Below, piece after piece: positions 3,436 to 5,256 of a DNA stretch of 5,256 nt (positions within the stretch are counted from its first letter, which is position 1; every line of letters starts with the position of its first letter). The notes below the pieces were generated by a model, which was not told the origin of the DNA, searched no databases, and worked only from the letters and a program-made list of their open reading frames with translations. A program made the translations under genes and the position numbers. Source of the DNA: Oscillospiraceae bacterium (GTDB taxonomy: Bacteria; Bacillota; Clostridia; Oscillospirales; Ruminococcaceae); contig JAHHUB010000116.1 of assembly GCA_020024175.1 (NCBI GenBank), positions 1-5,256 of the forward strand, written 5' to 3'.

Positions 3436-5256
3436 ATGGAATTTAAAACAAATTTTATTAAGCAAAATTCCGTAAAAGTCGAATTTTACTTAAATGATAC
3501 TTACAGCTTAATATGTTTGGACAACTTAATTTTAAATAAATTAGGTTACAGCTTAAATGAGCTTATTGATAAAAACACAGGTTATACAGAACTTGTGGAC
3601 TCCGATTACAAAACTGTTTATCAAAACTCAATAAATTCTGATAAATCCGGAAGTATTTTTTATAAGCTCATAGCAAAAGACGGCAGTAAAATACCTGTTT
3701 TGGAAATGTATAAAACACAAACTGATTCTTCCGGAAAATGTATTCATTCAGGGATTTTGGAATTAACTGAAAATACTGATAATTCAGAAAGCACTCTAAA
3801 CCTTTCCTTAAAAAATAACAGCAGAGAAAATCGGGAAATTGAACAGCTTTATCTTCTTGCTATGCGTCAAGCTAAAATCTCCGTTTGGGAATATGACATA
3901 AAAAATAAAAAAATTAAAGCTACTCAACGCTCCATGGAGGCCCATGGTTTTGACTCTGATTTGGAAAATGTTCCTGAAGTGCTTATTCTTTCCGGACATA
4001 TACACCCGGACAGTGTTTCTGAATGTAAAGACCTTTACACAAAAGTAAACAGCGGAAAACCAAAAGTTATAGCAGAAATATGCAAAAGAAACAGCAATAA
4101 TACAGCTTGGTGGTGGGAGAGAATTACTTACACCTCTGTATTTGACAAAAACGGGAAACTAATCAAAACAATAGGATTTGGTGAGGATATTACCCTTGAA
4201 AAAGAAAATGAAATAAAATATAAAGAAGACATCCACACTCAAAATATGCTGCTTAAAAATACTTTATGCAACTTTCGACTAAACCTCAGTGATAATTCCA
4301 TTTGTTTTTTCAGTGCGGAAAACGATTTTGAAAACATAGTTAAACATAACGGCAACTATGAAGATTTCATGCTCCTTATGAAAAACGCTATTGAGAACAA
4401 AGAAGATAAAAAGAAATTTATTATGGTCTTTACTGCTAAAAATCTTAAAAACCAGTTTTTACAAGGAAAAGACCATATAGCTGTGGAATTCAGAAGAATA
4501 GACTCGGATGGCAGCCTAAAATGGTATAAAATCACAGGACATCTTATTAAAGATGCAATTAAAAACGATATTTATGCCTATATAAATATCAGAAATATTC
4601 ATGAGCAAAAAATTTTGGAACAAAATCTGATTTCCAGAGCAGAAAAAGACAGCATTACAGGTGTATACAACAGAGTTACATTTGATGATTTAGCTGCAAA
4701 AATTCTTTCTGCTAAATATAAGAATAACCAAAGAGCCGCTATTATGGTTATTAAACTAAATATTTATGAAGATATTGCCAAAGCATACGGATATATACAA
4801 GCTGATATTATTCTTAAAAATTTTGCTGATACTATTTCTATGGAATTAGGTTCAGTTTGTATTTTCAGCAGAGTTTTTTCAGAGGAATTTATAGCTTTTG
4901 TAAAAGAAGATTTATACCCAAACCAAGTTAAGGAATTGGCAGAAAATCTGATAGAGTCCATGCGTAAATCATATGCATTGTCTTTTAGTAAATCATTACC
5001 TATAGCTATCGGATACTGTTTTTCCTCATCTAAAAAAGAAAATCTGGAAAAACTGTATTCAAAAGCAGAAATTGCTGCTGATGCGGCACTTTCCAGCGGA
5101 AACAACAGATGTGTTGAATTTGTGGAAAATATGGAAAAAATGTCCAACCAAACATATAAAAACAATAAAAACGAAAATATTTACAAATATAAAGACCTGC
5201 TTATTAAATGTGCTTATGAAACAGAAGGCAAAAGCGACACAGAAGAAGTTATAAAT
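3436..5256 (+). CDS. Multi-PAS protein with degenerate GGDEF domain (3' end outside window)
   Basis: The reading frame is open to the right edge (607 codons seen). The ATG has TGAGGA (3423-3428) seven bases upstream. No signal peptide or membrane helix is visible, so the protein is probably cytoplasmic. Residues about 14-112 and 140-256 look like PAS folds; the second ends in GFGEDITLEKE, a typical PAS exit into a helix. Residues about 262-392 look like a third (VEFRRIDSDGSLKWYKI, then NIRNIHEQK). A GGDEF domain spans about 400-565, with its entry motif DSITGVYNR (405-413) and its end AEIAADAALSSGNNR. The active site is lost: FSEEF (481-485) replaces GGDEF, Lys440 and Asn442 replace the usual DxD, Ala448 replaces the guanine-contacting Asn, and no RxxD inhibitory site precedes it. 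Asp457 of the GD motif remains. It is therefore unlikely to make cyclic-di-GMP and may bind nucleotide or partners. A helical segment after residue 585 (DLLIKCAYETEGKSDTEEVIN) resembles the beginning of a GAF domain. An EAL or HD-GYP domain further on is possible. Confidence 0.88.
   Translation, partial: MEFKTNFIKQNSVKVEFYLNDTYSLICLDNLILNKLGYSLNELIDKNTGYTELVDSDYKTVYQNSINSDKSGSIFYKLIAKDGSKIPVLEMYKTQTDSSGKCIHSGILELTENTDNSESTLNLSLKNNSRENREIEQLYLLAMRQAKISVWEYDIKNKKIKATQRSMEAHGFDSDLENVPEVLILSGHIHPDSVSECKDLYTKVNSGKPKVIAEICKRNSNNTAWWWERITYTSVFDKNGKLIKTIGFGEDITLEKENEIKYKEDIHTQNMLLKNTLCNFRLNLSDNSICFFSAENDFENIVKHNGNYEDFMLLMKNAIENKEDKKKFIMVFTAKNLKNQFLQGKDHIAVEFRRIDSDGSLKWYKITGHLIKDAIKNDIYAYINIRNIHEQKILEQNLISRAEKDSITGVYNRVTFDDLAAKILSAKYKNNQRAAIMVIKLNIYEDIAKAYGYIQADIILKNFADTISMELGSVCIFSRVFSEEFIAFVKEDLYPNQVKELAENLIESMRKSYALSFSKSLPIAIGYCFSSSKKENLEKLYSKAEIAADAALSSGNNRCVEFVENMEKMSNQTYKNNKNENIYKYKDLLIKCAYETEGKSDTEEVIN

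Noticed and set aside
4764..5254. Short frames (minus 4764-5165, plus 5072-5254) overlapping the GGDEF region
   Set aside because: The long plus-strand frame from 3436 has a ribosome site and recognisable domains through this stretch. The others are out-of-frame shadows.

Overview
The window looks like chromosomal DNA of a low-GC Gram-positive anaerobe, most likely a member of the class Clostridia. The evidence is strongly AT-rich intergenic DNA, strong AGGAG/GGAGG ribosome sites, UUG start codons on two core genes, the adjacency of walJ and rlmH, and a long soluble PAS/GGDEF signalling protein of a type common in Clostridia. I cannot name a family or genus from the sequence alone.

Left side (1-672). 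A small gene on the minus strand (391 to 68) encodes a 107-residue protein with one membrane segment that I do not recognise. Left of it, also on the minus strand, lie a good sigma-A-like promoter (37-65) and an ideal Shine-Dalgarno sequence (7-14). Together they imply that another gene starts just outside the left edge. The 281-base gap between the small gene and murA is non-coding. It holds a possible minus-strand promoter, an extended -10 promoter for murA, and a murA leader of roughly 115 nt with two inverted repeats, one of them a perfect 19-bp dyad just upstream of the ribosome site.

Centre (673-3308, plus strand). murA (peptidoglycan precursor synthesis; catalytic Cys117) is followed by a strong intrinsic terminator. 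Next come walJ/yycJ (metallo-beta-lactamase-fold nuclease) and, 11 bases later, rlmH (methyltransferase for the pseudouridine at position 1915 of 23S rRNA). walJ and rlmH look translationally coupled. All three are housekeeping genes for cell wall, DNA/cell-cycle and ribosome functions. Only murA is separated from the others by a terminator.

Right side (3309-5256). After a 127-base gap with a possible promoter, a long reading frame starts at 3436 and is still open at the right edge (607 codons visible). It encodes a soluble protein with about three PAS-like modules and a GGDEF domain whose active site is badly degraded (FSEEF in place of GGDEF, with the first metal-binding Asp replaced by Lys). 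A further domain begins at the edge. The protein is probably a sensor or scaffold in cyclic-di-GMP signalling rather than a working cyclase.

I saw no tRNA, rRNA, CRISPR array, insertion sequence or phage gene. I did not find a clearly new multi-gene system. The most unusual items are the degenerate GGDEF protein, the dyads in the murA leader and the unknown membrane protein.
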